From Micropterus salmoides (lineage: Eukaryota; Chordata; Actinopteri; Centrarchiformes; Centrarchidae), in assembly GCF_014851395.1 (NCBI RefSeq), contig NW_024041150.1, positions 41,167,437 through 41,231,436 of the forward strand: 64,000 nucleotides of DNA. Direction: 5' to 3'. Position 1 is the stretch's first letter, and every line of letters starts with the position of its first letter. This document shows, piece by piece, positions 46,029-58,241 of the stretch. A model generated the notes under the pieces. The model had not been told where the DNA came from. It did not search any database and saw nothing but the letters and a program-made list of their open reading frames with translations. The translations under genes were made by a program, and so were the position numbers.

Positions 46029-46910
46029 AAGACATTTTATTAGCCTGTTCTGTCTGAAGAGAAACGGAACAACATATTTTTTTCTAAAGATTTCATTGTC
46101 ACTGAAAAAAATTGACACAGTGTCCGATCCAAACAAGCATCCTGCCTTACATCTGGAGGATGTGTTTTGTAGGTCGGCCCATCTCTGTAGCACCACAATG
46201 CTTCATTTATAATCGTATACTGCGACAAGTTTTACCATTATCAAAAAATTGTAGCTCCTATGATTTGGAGTTTGCTAAACGGAAACAGAAAATTCACCAG
46301 AAGTTCTAGATTACCTCCATCTAACATGTTTTTTTTCAGAACTACATGTTTTAGTTTCACCATATTGTGATTTCGATAACATTTTGAATAATTGTTCAGT
46401 GACAGTATTGGAAAACGAAATCCGGCCCTACTTTTCAAAAATTGCTTTCACAAGTCATTGGTTTTATTTAACAAATAATGATTTGGTATACGTACCAAAA
46501 AACAGTGTTTTGATATCTAAAATGTAAAACGATACTCATCTCTAGTTTTTATTATTATCTCAGGTTCCATGAAACTGACATTTTATGAACAAAATCTGAA
46601 AACATATCTAATCATTGTTGTAAAAAATGATTGTGCGCCAGATGCCATTGTTGTTGAAGAAGGTCTCAGAAGCTCAGTAAGACTTTTACAGCGTGTTTCA
46701 GGAACTCTGCTGAGGTGATTACTATGGAAGAGGATTGGGGCCTAGTGAATTCTTTTTTTAGTTCTTTTTTTAGAGTTTCCGATATCACTGACATCAATGA
46801 CATAACTAACGGTGCCAAAATAATGATCGGAGTAGTGTCCGAAACTGTTTTAACTCTACATTCAACTCCCTACATGGGGGTAGTGAATGAGTGGGTATTT
46901 CGGACACAGC
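46029..46910. other. Likely 3' UTR of the zinc-finger gene and unassigned DNA
   Basis: Follows the TAA at 46026-46028. No clear AATAAA close to the stop was fixed on. 46480-46540 (GTACCAAAAAACAGTG...GATACTCATCTCTAG) resembles the end of a common fish DNA transposon. Confidence 0.4.
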
Positions 46911-46932
46911 CTGAGATTAAAGTCAGAATTTT

Positions 46933-47130
46933 GAGATTAATCTTAGAATTCTGATCTTAGAGTTCTAAAATCAGAATTCTGAGAAAAAAGTCAGAATTCT
47001 AATCGTCAGAATTCTGACTTTAATCTTAGAATTTTGAGATTAAAGTCAGAATTCTGACGATTAGAATTCTGACTTTTTTCTCAGAATTCTGATTTTAGAA
47101 TTCTAAGATCAGAATTCTAAGATTAATCTC
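46933..47130. repeat. 198-bp near-perfect palindrome of TCAGAATTCTGA-type units
   Basis: 94-nt arms (46933-47026 and 47037-47130) pair with one mismatch (GAGTTC against GAATTC) around a 10-nt loop. Each arm is itself made of short palindromic words (TCAGAATTCTGA, TTAGAATTC). Related words continue outside to about 46915 and 47240 (AGTCAGAATT, CTCAGAATTGTG). No TTAA or other target duplication was recognised. Confidence 0.9.
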
Positions 47131-47244
47131 AGAATCCTGAGATTAAAGTCAGAAGTATTGGGTACCTGTAAGAGTCCCATGTGAAAGAATCAGTTTGCAT
47201 TTTGTTTCTCAGAATTGTGACTTTAAACTCAGAATTCTGAACTC

Positions 47245-48560
47245 AGAACTCAAAAAGTTTCACATGTGGCCCTAATCCTCTTCCGTAGATCACAGAGCCA
47301 GCAATACAACGTGTGGACACATGCGTTGCCAACATCAAACCTGAAGAAGGCTTCTTTTCACAATTTATCTCTCGGTCTTTCCCTACCAGGTGGTCTTCAA
47401 CTGCCAATCTGCTGGGTGTTTAGACTCCAGTGCATTAACTACATCACATTGAAATCTAATGGACTCATGTTTTGACTCCCAAACGGAGAGAGTCAGTCTG
47501 CAAACATACAAGATTCCAAGAAAATACCGTTATCTGCTACCATGGTGGTTGAATTAGGGGACTCCCAGATAAGGAGGGAGACAGAGGCCAAGAGCTATGG
47601 CTGGAAGGTTTAAGGACCTTCTACTTGTGGGGTCAGCTAGTGACCCTGACTACCTGGACCTGAGTTGTATGTTACCTGATTTAAGTCTGCCACAATCATC
47701 TGTTGCAAAAGGATTATTAGTCTGATCAAACTTTAAGTGATTGTTATGATGATTCTAGGGTCGTAGCAGTGAGCAGGATTAACAGTCCTGTACTGTGGTT
47801 TTCATTAAGAGAAACGTAATCTGATCTGACAGCTTTGTGAGTAGTAGTCGTGTTGTACTTCGTGTTGTATTTACTGCTTCCAGCTCATGTACAGTTCCCG
47901 TTTGCAAACGCGAGTCCTTGTTAAACTTTGTTGTGTAGAACGTCATGGTGCCATTTCATGAAGAGTGAACGCAAACTGTATGTTGATATAGTTCTTATAT
48001 TTTTACTTAATTTCTTACTTACATTAGTTTTTATTAGTTGTAGTTTATTCTGATTCCACTGCTGACATAAAGCCTTTTGTTTTCAATGTTGCATTCAGGG
48101 CAAGTGGGAAATGGGATGTTTCCTCAAACTGAGTAGTTTAAATTCACTCAACTCTAAATTGCTTCCCAATTGATTTTATACATTTTTAGGTATCTTGACG
48201 AATGTGACATCAGAAAACTTCCAAATCCCATGTGGTCCTGAATGCAGCATATGGTGCCTTGAACTGCATGTTTTTCTCAACAGGTATTATTCAACTATTA
48301 ACAGCAAATATCTTGTTTTTATGTTTTTACTTCTGCAGCCAAATGAACAGCATACAGCTTACATACATGTACACTGTTAAAAAAAAAAAAAAAGTGACCC
48401 TGCTTGTTACTATACAACATATGTGACCATAATAAAACTACATTCTGTGAAAAATATAAATATAAATTTTTTGTAGCAAACCAGAGTGTAAAACTATTCC
48501 CACAGTGTCTGTAAAAAGTTTATACACCCTCGTGGACTTTTTAAAGAGGTGTTATACTGT
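47245..48560. other. Unassigned stretch
   Basis: No exon or element recognised apart from a poly-A tract (48379-48393). Confidence 0.4.
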
Positions 48561-48664
48561 TATACTGGTCTGACACCCAGAGTTGTGGTTTCTAGTCTTT
48601 TCCCGACACTTGAAGGTCTTCACAGAACTTTTGTACGTACAATCGGGGTGTTGAGTTGCGTCAG

Positions 48665-51600
48665 TTAGGGCAGCTCCAGCATGTTGTGTTCGGCCAGGAT
48701 TTGCTGAGTTTGCGTGTGCACCAGCGTCAGGGCGTGGATGATGACTTGCAGGACGGGCGTGGCCTCCCATTGGCTCTTTACACACACCAGCTGCAGGAAG
48801 TACTGTCTGTCTGGGAGAGCGAGGAAGACAAACTCTGCAGCCTGGCGGAGCACCCAGGGGTGGTGGGGCGCCAACGCCACCTTGTATGCATCCCTGAGGG
48901 AAGAAGACAAAAAGGTGGAGTTTCTTCAATGGGTGGGCAATATAATATAATATGATGTAATTTCATATTATGATATAGGACATTTTCTAGAAATAAATTT
49001 GAATATACATTTATAGGTACAAAACTATTTTTACACTTCACATAATAACATTAAAGACCTTGCTGTTGTAAGCTCACACTCACTCACAGTTCAACATCGT
49101 TTGAGGTAAATACAGTAACATTAACTAAGGGTTTGAACAGTTTTGAGTGTATCCACTTTCACTCGTTTGTGAGAACACGGTCAAGCTAGCCACACCTAAA
49201 TTTGAAGTGCACAAGCATTCAAATTATTGTAGTAAATGCACCCTAATGGAGCAGAGCGAGCTGACAGTGGTAGCGACTTTATTCTGTCATTTTCTCACTT
49301 TACAAAGACAAGTATTGCAGGAGGAGAGTCCTACCTGAGAGATCCGATCACTACATGCAATATTATTTATCTGCATCAGACTTGGTGAACTTTGGTGAAG
49401 CGCGAGGATACACATTTTCAAAATAACGTGTTGAACACAACGTATATACAGTATGGAAATAAGATTATTTGATTATATTCACAGGAAGTATTAAAACATG
49501 TTACATGAGTCAAAAGTAGAAAAAAATACAATTACTTTGTTCTTTGATTTTGTGTTGCGTCATCACCATTTATATCTATACAATGTGTCGACGATCAAAT
49601 TGTTTACTAGAGCACAAAATTATTTACAAGGGCAAATAGTTCTTTATAGATCTAGCCTCTTTATTTTGCTCTCAAAGTGCACCAGATTAATGCATTTCAT
49701 TTTAAAATGTACAATATTTTCTTCCACCTGGGAGGGTCCGAGGTCCACCAACTATAATCTTACAAATTCCTGCATGATGGCAATGCTAAATTACGGATGT
49801 TTAGCATATTGTTTACCTTGTTCACCATCTTGCGTGTGAGCAAAATTAAGGTATTTTTTTTAAATTGATGCAAAAAAGCTTCAATATTAACCTCTTCCTC
49901 CGAACAGTGAATGTCCAATTATAGCTTAGCAACAGTAGCTAGTCACGGCAGGTGTGTCCACATGTTGTAGTGGTGTAAATGGAGCTGTAGTGAGGAAGAT
50001 ACTCTGTTTGCAGAGAGTTTGGAGGTTGTTTTTTTTTTGTCAAAACCAAAATCATGAGCAAAAGTTTAAGTAATGTATTGAACAGTGTTCTGTTCTAAAT
50101 TTAAGATGCTAACGTTAGCATGTCCAGCTAACTAGCTTACTACCTAGTGGTGATCAAGTATCATTACAATGCCAAGGAGAATTTTATTTGCTATTTTAAC
50201 AAATTTGTGGGATTACAAGTTACGTAAAAAATAAAACCCCGTTCATGAATGTGCCCTGGATGCTAATCCTAAAAGTCTTTTTAACAACAAACAAACTTAA
50301 CATTCATCACCACACACTGAGCAGTTACAACTGAGGTGGCGCCCCTGTGTTGTCTGACAGTGTGACTGGTCCTTGAACACACCGCATGTCCTGTCAGTGA
50401 GTAAGTTACCTGCACAGCTCTCCAGGTGTTTTGAATCGTCCGTCTGCGTCTGGTCCTTCAGCCAAACCCTCCAACATCAGCTTCAACCACAGCAGAGATC
50501 GATGCAGACGCAGAAGCGTCCTGCAGCCCGAATCTGTACGATGGGAGAAGTTGACCACACCAGCTTTTAGCTCCGCCTCTATCATGGATCGAACTGAACG
50601 ATACGCCTAAAGAGGAAAATTTAGAGGAAAATTTAGAGAAATGGCTGGAAATTTTGGAAACCTCTTTTCATCAGTCATGTGTTTGCAACACGTCGTTACG
50701 CTCAACTCTCACCCCGTTTTTGAGTCCAAATGATGCTGGGGTTTGTAGCGGCCGTTTCCCATGAGCCTCTATACTGTGTCTGAGTGACAGCTCTCGTATC
50801 AGGTCGACCTTTTCCTTCACCTTCTGAGAAAATAAACTGACAATCGTCCCAAGAGACTCCATGAAACTGAAAGAAAGAAACAAGATTTTATCTCATCAGA
50901 AATTCATCTGTGAACCATAAAATCAACGTGTGTCAGTGTTCCTGTCCTAAGAGTACGGTTCCTGTTTCTTTACTGTCCGTTACTAATGTTAGCCCGCACA
51001 TTTTGCTACTGTACGCTAGTGTGTTGGGTGACAGAACTTTCTTTAGTGAGAATTTGTTGGGAATTTACACTTTCGCTTTCCTGTCGACACATGTTCACAC
51101 ATCTCTACAGAAAATATGACTTTTATTTTCATAGTTCATAGTTTAGCTTAGCATAAAGACTGGAAATAGAGTGACAGCTAGCCTAACTCTGTCTGAAGGC
51201 AACAAAACTTCCCACCAACTAGCAGCTCTTAAGCGTAAAAACAACATATTACCATTTCATGATGGGTTATGTACTAGAGTATTTCTTGGTCCAGACCAGG
51301 AGACCAGGACCTGGAGTCTCCGTTGGGCTTCGCAACTGCTCAAGAAATACTGTGACCTATAATTGTTGTTCTTACACAATCAGTTAGCTTTACAGGGCTG
51401 GTAAGCGGAGATTGTTACTTTCAGACAGAGCCATGCAAGCCGTTTCCAATCTTTATGCTAAGCTAAGCTAACCAGCTGCTGGCTATAGCTCCTAACAAGT
51501 CCTTCAACCTAAACAGCATTTCCTAAATTAGCTCCCCTAACGGTGGCATCTGTACATGCCTTCCAAAAAAACGCATAAGAAAGTTAACTGTGTTATGTAA

Positions 51601-54600
51601 GTCATGTGACCTAAAGCACGTGGTTAACGTTGGGAAAACGGTCACAGTTCGATAAAAGTGTTTTTTTCCTGAAGCCTTTTTTCAATTCATTGCAATGGGA
51701 GCACCATGTTTTGTCTTTTCCGTGCTAAGTGGTTGGGGGGGGGGGGTGGTTTCAGTCGCTGAGAGTTGAAAAATGTTCAGCTTTGGGGAAAAAACGCTGC
51801 GCTCGTCACTGTCACTTTTTCCCCAGCCGTTCAATGTGCACAGTGCAGGAGGGGCGGGACAAACACCACACCGAGCCTTCTCAGCTCTTGAACGAAACAA
51901 TGTGCCTCCTCGCTGAGGTATTTACTTATCCACAAAATCTCATGAACCCACGTACTGTCCCCTCGCTCTACACGTTTCAGCCTTCTCTCCAAGCAGAACA
52001 AGTAGGCCTGTTATGTATCATAGCAAGCACAGCGTCTCGTAAAAAAACACTGTGCCTCCAAAGCGCAGCCTAGTGCTCCCAGCTAGCGTTTTCAGCTGGT
52101 AAAAGTACGCTTTGGTGGACACAGGCCCTTAGGCAACAAAAACTATTTGCTTAGGTTTAGGAAAATATTGTGGTTTGGGTTAAAGTAAGTGTTTTACGTC
52201 AGTAACGTGAAGTCAATAATTATAATTTTAAACTCAAGTAACTCAACATTTACTTAATTCTTGAATATCGTTTTTCTAATTAAAGTCCTGTGTTTGACAC
52301 ATCCGACCTCCTTACACAGACTTTCTGTATTTAAAGTAAATATGGGTCGTAATAACGTGCTGAACAAACAACCTATATTGTTTTTCTGGTGAGGACAGTC
52401 TCATAGCTTCATTTATGCTGTGCTGACATACAATCATACAATCTTCTCATCTAACTGAAAAATGTGTATTTCCCAAAATGTTGAACTATTCCTTTAAACA
52501 AAAGTTTTTTGTTGTGTTTGCGTGTACTTGAGGAGCTGATCCCAGCTCTGCAGGTACGGCTCCAGCAGGATGTCATCAGCACCTGCCAGGCTGGACTTTA
52601 AATGCAGCAGCAGACGCCAGGCCTGAAACGATTGGCCAGGACACTCCTGGATGAGGGGCGAAGCTCCATTAGGTCCCGCCCACTCCCCAGGGACCAATGG
52701 AGGTTCAGGCTGAAAGAAAAAGTAAGAGAAAGGTTTTTATACTGAACAGCACTTGTTTCATCCCATGTACTGTGTTTTGTAACTTTTTATGTATTTTATA
52801 TTTTTAAATCTACTTTACTCTGTTTATGTATTTGCTGATGCAACATGTTTTTGACCTGTATTGAATCAGAATTGAAATAAACAGAGAGAGGGAGAGACAG
52901 AGGAGTTTTAAACCTCAGGAGGGAGGACGCGGTTGTAAAGAAATCACCATTTTAGAGTGAGGACATCTTTTTAATCAAAAAAAGAAAAGGATCTCCTTTT
53001 GTCCAAACTTTAACTTTAATTATTGCTTATAAAGAATGTTTAAAGAGAAATGTTGATTTGGAGTAAGAGGTAAGGGTTTCAGCGGCTTTTACAGTTAAAC
53101 TGAAGAGTTAGGCCCCATCTACACGACTCCTTTTTAGTTTTAAAATGAATACGATATCCGTCCACAACACCCTTTTATCAGAGTTGATATCCGTCTACAT
53201 TAAAACGACAGAAAACACACATCTAGTGGCTGTTCAGGTACACTGGGCATGCGCAGTGTCGGTGTAAACATGAAGCAGATGGGCTATTCTGTAGTTACAG
53301 AAGATTTGGCGAAAGAATGGGCTGACCCCGAATAGTCGAAGATTCAATGCTTCGATGGGCGGAGCTTGATTCAACTATAAATCTCACAGTCAACGCTTCG
53401 CAGCGAAACAAGGATCATGTGTGTCTGATTTTACACAGTACTACCAGTTTTCTCCCAACAAGTTAAGTGGTGCTACTTAGCAGAGTTTCAGGATCGGGAC
53501 CACACATCTACCACGTCATCGCCAGCATTTCCATAAATACACACACGTCCCAGCTCCTCTTTTTCGCTCTCATATCCTGCATCCCTCCCCCCCAGCCCCT
53601 TTCTCTGTCCTGCATCCTGATCTCCTTCTACAATCCATAGGGTTATAAAAGGGCTCCGTCATGCCCGGTTGCTACAGCGGATTTCCCTGTCGTAGCTTCC
53701 CGACAACGCTTTCGAATGTCTATTGAACAACTGTCATCACATATCATTTAATCGTACCTGTTGATTGTGTGGTCCTTGCTAGTGCTAATATACAGCCTAT
53801 TACAATACCCGCACCTTGTGGGACATTCGGATCATTTATCACCATTGATGAACAACACAAAGAATATTATATCGTTTTTAAATAGTACTTGAAATAGACC
53901 TGCGAGGAACCACGACGTGCGTGCAGTTGTGCAGCACGGCAAAAACTCTGCACAAGACTGGTGAGTTAAAGGTCATCAGAGAGAAAATGGTCAACAAGAC
54001 TCAGTTTGGCTGGAAATATACAGTGTAAGTTACACTGACTAATAAATAGAGACTGCAGCCTCTCAAGATTAAAGCGGAGCTACCGTGTGTACCCCGCATG
54101 CTCGCAATCGGCGCCACACAAACACACGAGTCGACTATCAGTCGACTACAGGTAGGACATGACAATTCTGATTCGACTAGGTAAAGGACAGCCTGATTTT
54201 TTTGCATGAACCAATAACGAGCTAGGACTGTTGAATGTAGCATAGCGGCTGTGGTAGTGGAAAACAGACTGGGAGTCGTCACAAAGTAAATACGGCGACA
54301 TACACAGACAAAGTGTAGGCTGTAAGTGTTATTTGCACAGTAGAGAATATTCTAATAAAAATACTGAAACTAAAACTCTGTCAGTAGCACCGTGTTACTG
54401 CTTTGCATGACTTATGAGACCCAATCACAGAGCCAAACGTGAGCGTCTGCGTCATTGTTTCTAAAGTCCTCCGATTTTGCCCGTCTTCACTAAAACGCCC
54501 TCCGGAGTTTTAAAACAAAAAATGGGGTCAACAACATCTTTGCTTTAGGTCTTCGTTTTCGCCTTAGTCTGGACGGGAGGTGCAAACGTAGCAAAAGGTC

Positions 54601-57210
54601 TCTGTTTTAAAACTAAAACGCAGTAGTGTGGATGGTGCCACGGAGAATAAGAGTCATCACAAGGACAGATGTATGTATGTGTGTGTGTGTGTATGTGTGT
54701 GTGTGTGTGTCCTACTGTTAGGTGGTAAAAATTCAAACACGGCTGCCAGGCGCTGCCACAGTCTCTGACTCCACCCTGAGCTGAAGAGAGAAAAAACTTG
54801 TTACAACTTTACAGTGAGTCTTACTGACAGTATAAATGCCTTCTGAGTTTTCTTTAATGCGTCATCTATTAACTTAAGTTAATGGAGCAGAAATAAATCA
54901 TAATACTGGATATATTAAATCTTCTCTTTGGTTGTCTGGCTGTAAGCAGGGTTGACAACTTTTCAATTTTGTTTGGAGTGAGATTCGGTATCGGGTCATC
55001 ATTCCCCACTCCGCAGGAATTTTGTTTAAAAAGTTTAGCAGCCAGACTCTCTTAAAGCACATATACACTAAATGGACAAAAGTACTGGGACACTCCTGTC
55101 CCAATACATTTGTCATGGTGTCGTCTTTCTTTGGGGAAATTTTGATGCTACAGCAGAACATTTTAGACAGTTTTTCCAACAGTTTGTCTTTGGCCTTTTC
55201 CTCTTTCAGTATGACTCAAGCCAGCACCATGAAGAAATGGTTTTCCCAGTTTGGTATGAAAGAACTTGACTGGCTAGCACAGAGCCCTGACCTCGACCCA
55301 ATCCAACACCTTAGGAATGAACTAGAACGGAGATTGCGAGCCAGGCCCTCGTGTCCAACATCAGTGTCTGACCTCACAAATGCTCTTCTGGATGAACAGG
55401 CAAAATGTCCCACAGACAAACTCGCAAAGGGGGGACCAACTCCATATTAATGGATTTACAACAGGTTGTTATGAAAGTAATGTGTGGGTGTCCCAGTACT
55501 TTTGTCCATATAGTGTAGATGAAAAGCTAAGTCAATGATCATGGTCTATGATGAGTAAGTTTTTGGTAACTTCGTAGTCTAAATTGGGAGAACCAACCAA
55601 GTATCTTCCCCTAATAAAAAGTGTGTGTCAACCCAGAGACTGTTGTGTTGCTTTGTCGTGACTTCACGGAGTAATTCTGCTGCTGAAATATGCAAGAAAG
55701 TGAAAGGAAAGAAGGGAGAATTGAAAACCTGTAAAGCCAATCACCAGTAGAAATCTTTATTATTATCAGTGATGGTGGTAATACTGGCAAAAATAATCAA
55801 CCAGTTTATTTGAATCTTTGTTTGTTTACTTGTCATGCTAAAGGCTGAATTACAAGCCAGACAACAACCCCAGGGCCCCAAATCCAGGGCCTAATATTTA
55901 TTATGTGTCATTTTGTTTATCATTATTTGATTTTCCAACACATTCTCACTCCCAGACTCGTCACATATTGACGCTTGGTTAAGCCCTTTGGCGTCGCTTT
56001 TTAACGCCATGGATAGCCCTTAAGGGTCATTTTTAGACGTTTAAGGTCCGCGGTCAAGTTAGCGATGCTTAGCAACAACAAATATGCAACGTCCTGTAAA
56101 GTTAGCAACAGTAAATATGCAACGTCCAGTTAGACTCAGTTAGACATCACTAATTTGAAACAGCGTGTTATTAAAGTCGTGAAACGTTGCGGTTTGGTTA
56201 GGTTTAGGCAACAAAACTACTTGCTTAAGATTAGGAAAGGATCAGGGTTTGGGTTAAAATAACTACGTACATCAGTTAACACACGTCACTTACATCAATT
56301 TACGTAACTTGCCTGAATGACAATAATAAATGTTGACTTTTTGTTTCACACGGGACACTAAGTGGTTCAAAGTCGGGGTTCTGGCCCTCCATCCACTCCA
56401 ACCACCTCCTTACTCAGTCTTTTCTGTTAAATATCATTTATCTGCCTTTACCGTCAAATACTGACGCTACAGGGCTTCCCCCACTGCCTTTAACTATGAC
56501 GGTAAAGGGATCCCCAGTACGTTACAAACTGACACTAATGGGTCTTGACCATGCGTCCATGTGACATGTCGGGGAGTGAGAACGGGTTGGACTAACCAGC
56601 AAATTATCTTGAGAATATACACCATTAAAGAATAATAGTAATACAAGGCACTCAAGGCAGGTCAGGATTTATTAGGTTATATCAAAATTTGCATGGCGCA
56701 TCCTAAAAAAATTTGCACAAATAGGGGGCCAAAAGGGGGCCACAGCTAATTTCTGCCCCAGGGCCCCCTTAATGGATAAATACAGCCATGGTCACAGCAA
56801 TTATTAGGTTACTGCTATTATTATTGTTGTCATTTTTGTTTTTATTAAATTTTTAATTCCCAAATTTGCCTGGAAAACCTGGCAATGACTCCCATCTGCC
56901 ACCCACAGAAGTACTGAAAGACATATTAATTAAAAACGAAAATTTAAAGATTTAAAAAGCTGTGCATGTAATCACCACTAAGGGGGGCCCATGTGAACAT
57001 TTCCCACTCAGTAGTATGAACCAAAGACTGTGTTACAGAATAACTTATGAGTCTGAGAGAGGAAGAGAGGTGGAGCCGACATGGCCGACATTCAGCTGAC
57101 AGTGACGAAGGTAACTTACGTAGCCAGAAGGAGCTGATGAAGAGGAGCAGAGCCAACGTGGCCGACAGCAGCAGGTAGCGAAGGAGCGCTGTCCGTCTGA
57201 GGAAAACCAT
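48665..57210 (-). CDS. gltpd2: Glycolipid transfer protein domain-containing protein 2-like
   Basis: GLTP-fold protein, predicted to bind and move sphingolipids between membranes. Supported minus-strand exons: 57210-57120 (start, phase 1), 52709-52528 (phase 0 to 2), 50866-50713, 50606-50410 and 48893-48665 (stop TAA 48667-48665). Exon 1 encodes a membrane anchor or signal segment (LLRYLLLSATLALLLFISSF), as in vertebrate GLTPD2. The GLTP domain reads YLQSWDQLL, FMESLGTIVSLFSQKV, AYRSVRSMIEAEL, SGCRTLLRLHRSLLWL, DAYKVALAPHHPWVLRQA, FVFLALPDRQYFL and AEHNMLELP at the C-terminus. Arginines in CRTLLR and the histidine in HHPW occupy the headgroup positions known from CPTP, suggesting a phosphate-bearing lipid. 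A candidate exon near 54775-54716 (RWSQRLWQRLAAVFEF) fits exon 1 in phase but not the next exon, so one exon is unplaced or misread. Identification as GLTPD2 rather than CPTP rests on the N-terminal segment. Confidence 0.82.
49030..50400. other. Intron of the gltpd2-like gene, unassigned
   Basis: No nested gene or recognised element. Several small plus-strand ORFs lack support. Confidence 0.4.
51140..51475. mobile_element. MITE-like inverted repeat pair in gltpd2 intron
   Basis: TTTAGCTTAGCATAAAGACTGGAAAT at the left (split here at the eye: TTAGCTTAGCATAAAGACTG) and its near complement CCAATCTTTATGCTAAGCTA at the right enclose about 330 bp. This is a frequent repeat wording in percomorph fish. 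Confidence 0.55.
51476..52490. other. Unassigned intron DNA
   Basis: Contains a G9-10 tract near 51737 and, at 52130-52215, a segment (GGCAACAAAAACTA.TTGCTTAGG) related to 56205-56275. No gene seen. Confidence 0.4.
53111..54645. mobile_element. MITE or deleted DNA transposon with a second element nested inside
   Basis: Outer ends: GGCCCCATCTACACGACTCC plus TTTTTAGTTTTAAAA at the left, and the complement GGCACCATCCACACTACTGC plus GTTTTAGTTTTAAAA at the right. The inner element at about 53328-54182 is bounded by CGAATAGTCGAAGATTC and ATTCTGATTCGACTAG inverted words. No transposase recognised in either. Confidence 0.6.
54671..54710. repeat. (TG)n microsatellite
   Basis: Interrupted TG/TATG repeat immediately beside the uncertain gltpd2 exon. 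Confidence 0.9.
55066..55515 (+). mobile_element. Internally deleted Tc1-like element
   Basis: Flanked by TA (55064-55065, 55516-55517), with inverted ends CACTAAATGGACAAAAGTAC and the complement of GTACTTTTGTCCATATAGTG. The 450-bp interior retains only the C-terminal third of the transposase (55210-55450): LDWLAQSPDLDPIQHLRNEL, where the catalytic glutamate of the usual PIEHLW is replaced by glutamine, then LRARPSCPTSVSDLTNALLD, ending KGGPTPY. The N-terminal domain is deleted, so it is nonautonomous. Confidence 0.85.
55935..56590. mobile_element. MITE with CCAAC..TTCTCACTCCC ends
   Basis: Left CCAACACATTCTCACTCCCA and the complement of the right end CCAACCCGTTCTCACTCCCC match over about 25 bases with a few changes. 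The interior has GGCAACAAAACTA and TGACGCTACAGGGCTTCCCC. No ORF. Confidence 0.65.
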
Positions 57211-57221
57211 GGAGACCGCAA

Positions 57222-57436
57222 AACACACACACACACACACCAAAAAACAAACGCAAACACACACTCTCCCTTTTAACGCCTCACTCTTTCACACATTAAA
57301 ACACACACACTGTTAACAAGCCGTCTCTTGTCATTACATGCTCTCTCTCACTCTGTCCTTGGGGTTAAAGGTTGTTTGTTTGCTCACTCCCAGGTACAGG
57401 GTGTACACACACAAACACACACACACACACACACAC
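57222..57436. repeat. Two (AC)n microsatellites
   Basis: 57222-57241, just upstream of the gltpd2 start codon and probably within its 5' UTR or promoter, and 57401-57436. Confidence 0.9.
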
Positions 57437-57647
57437 ATCTCAGGACAACCTTTGCACTTGACCGTCCGGCAGAAACTTATCACAGCCTGTTTTATCCCAC
57501 ACACAGACGCACAGTAATCCTCGTGGTATAAAGTGAAATATTCAATGTATTTTGTGTTTTTTAAAGGACTTCCTGAAACCAGCTGCTGGGAAATCCTGAT
57601 CAGCCCGATAATACAGAAGTTCCTGAAGACAAAATAAACATGGACAC

Positions 57648-58183
57648 TAGTGACACTAAGAGACTGGTCTTGGTCTTAAGACCACTTTTTGATGGTCTTG
57701 GTCTTGTCTCGGTCTCGACTGCATTTGTACTCGGTCTTGTCTCCGTCTCGGACATTGAGGACTCGGGATTTTATATCAAGACCATAACTTTGGGAATATC
57801 AATAAATTGCTTTTGCATTGTCTGATTTGTTAACATCCTAACTTTGATTGGAAGTAAAACAAATTGCTTCAAATGCAACCAATAACCCTAATTAACGGCT
57901 GTCACCCCTCCCTGCGATGCTTAGGTTGATTTCAGCTCTTAGTGTTTGTATGTGGGTGTTTTAATGGGAATGTGGATCTTTCAGATCAATTTGAGAAGTA
58001 CCTATGATCTCGTTCCACATTTTATTGCGTGCCATGCAATGCAGGGAACTGGTCTTGGTCTTGACTCGGCCTCGCCCTCCCTCGGTCTTGGTCTCGACTG
58101 CTCTCAGCCCCTAAAAGTCTCGGTCTTGTCTCGGTCTCGAGATTGACTTAGTCTCGGTTTGGGCGGTCTTGACTACAACACTA
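57648..58183. mobile_element. hAT MITE, copy 2, with exact 8-bp target duplication
   Basis: Flanked by ATGGACAC at 57640-57647 and 58184-58191. The right end CTACAACACTA is intact and the left end TAGTGACACTAAG is altered. Shares the GGTCTTGGTCTTGTCTCGGT words and a unique core (GTGGGTGTTTTAATGGGAAT) with 25077-25471 in opposite orientation. Confidence 0.9.
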
Positions 58184-58241
58184 ATGGACACCTCATGTCG
58201 GCCACCGGACATTGTTCAGTGTCATACAGAGCCCAAGTTTG

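Noticed and set aside
45627..46196. 189-codon minus-strand ORF
   Set aside because: Shadow of the zinc-finger exon on the plus strand, where the repeated finger motif and splice phases fix the true frame.
48552..48929. 125-codon minus ORF (MKKLHLFVFFPQGCIQGG...) overlapping the last gltpd2 exon
   Set aside because: Wrong frame. The frame ending AEHNMLELP matches the GLTP family and the upstream exon phase.
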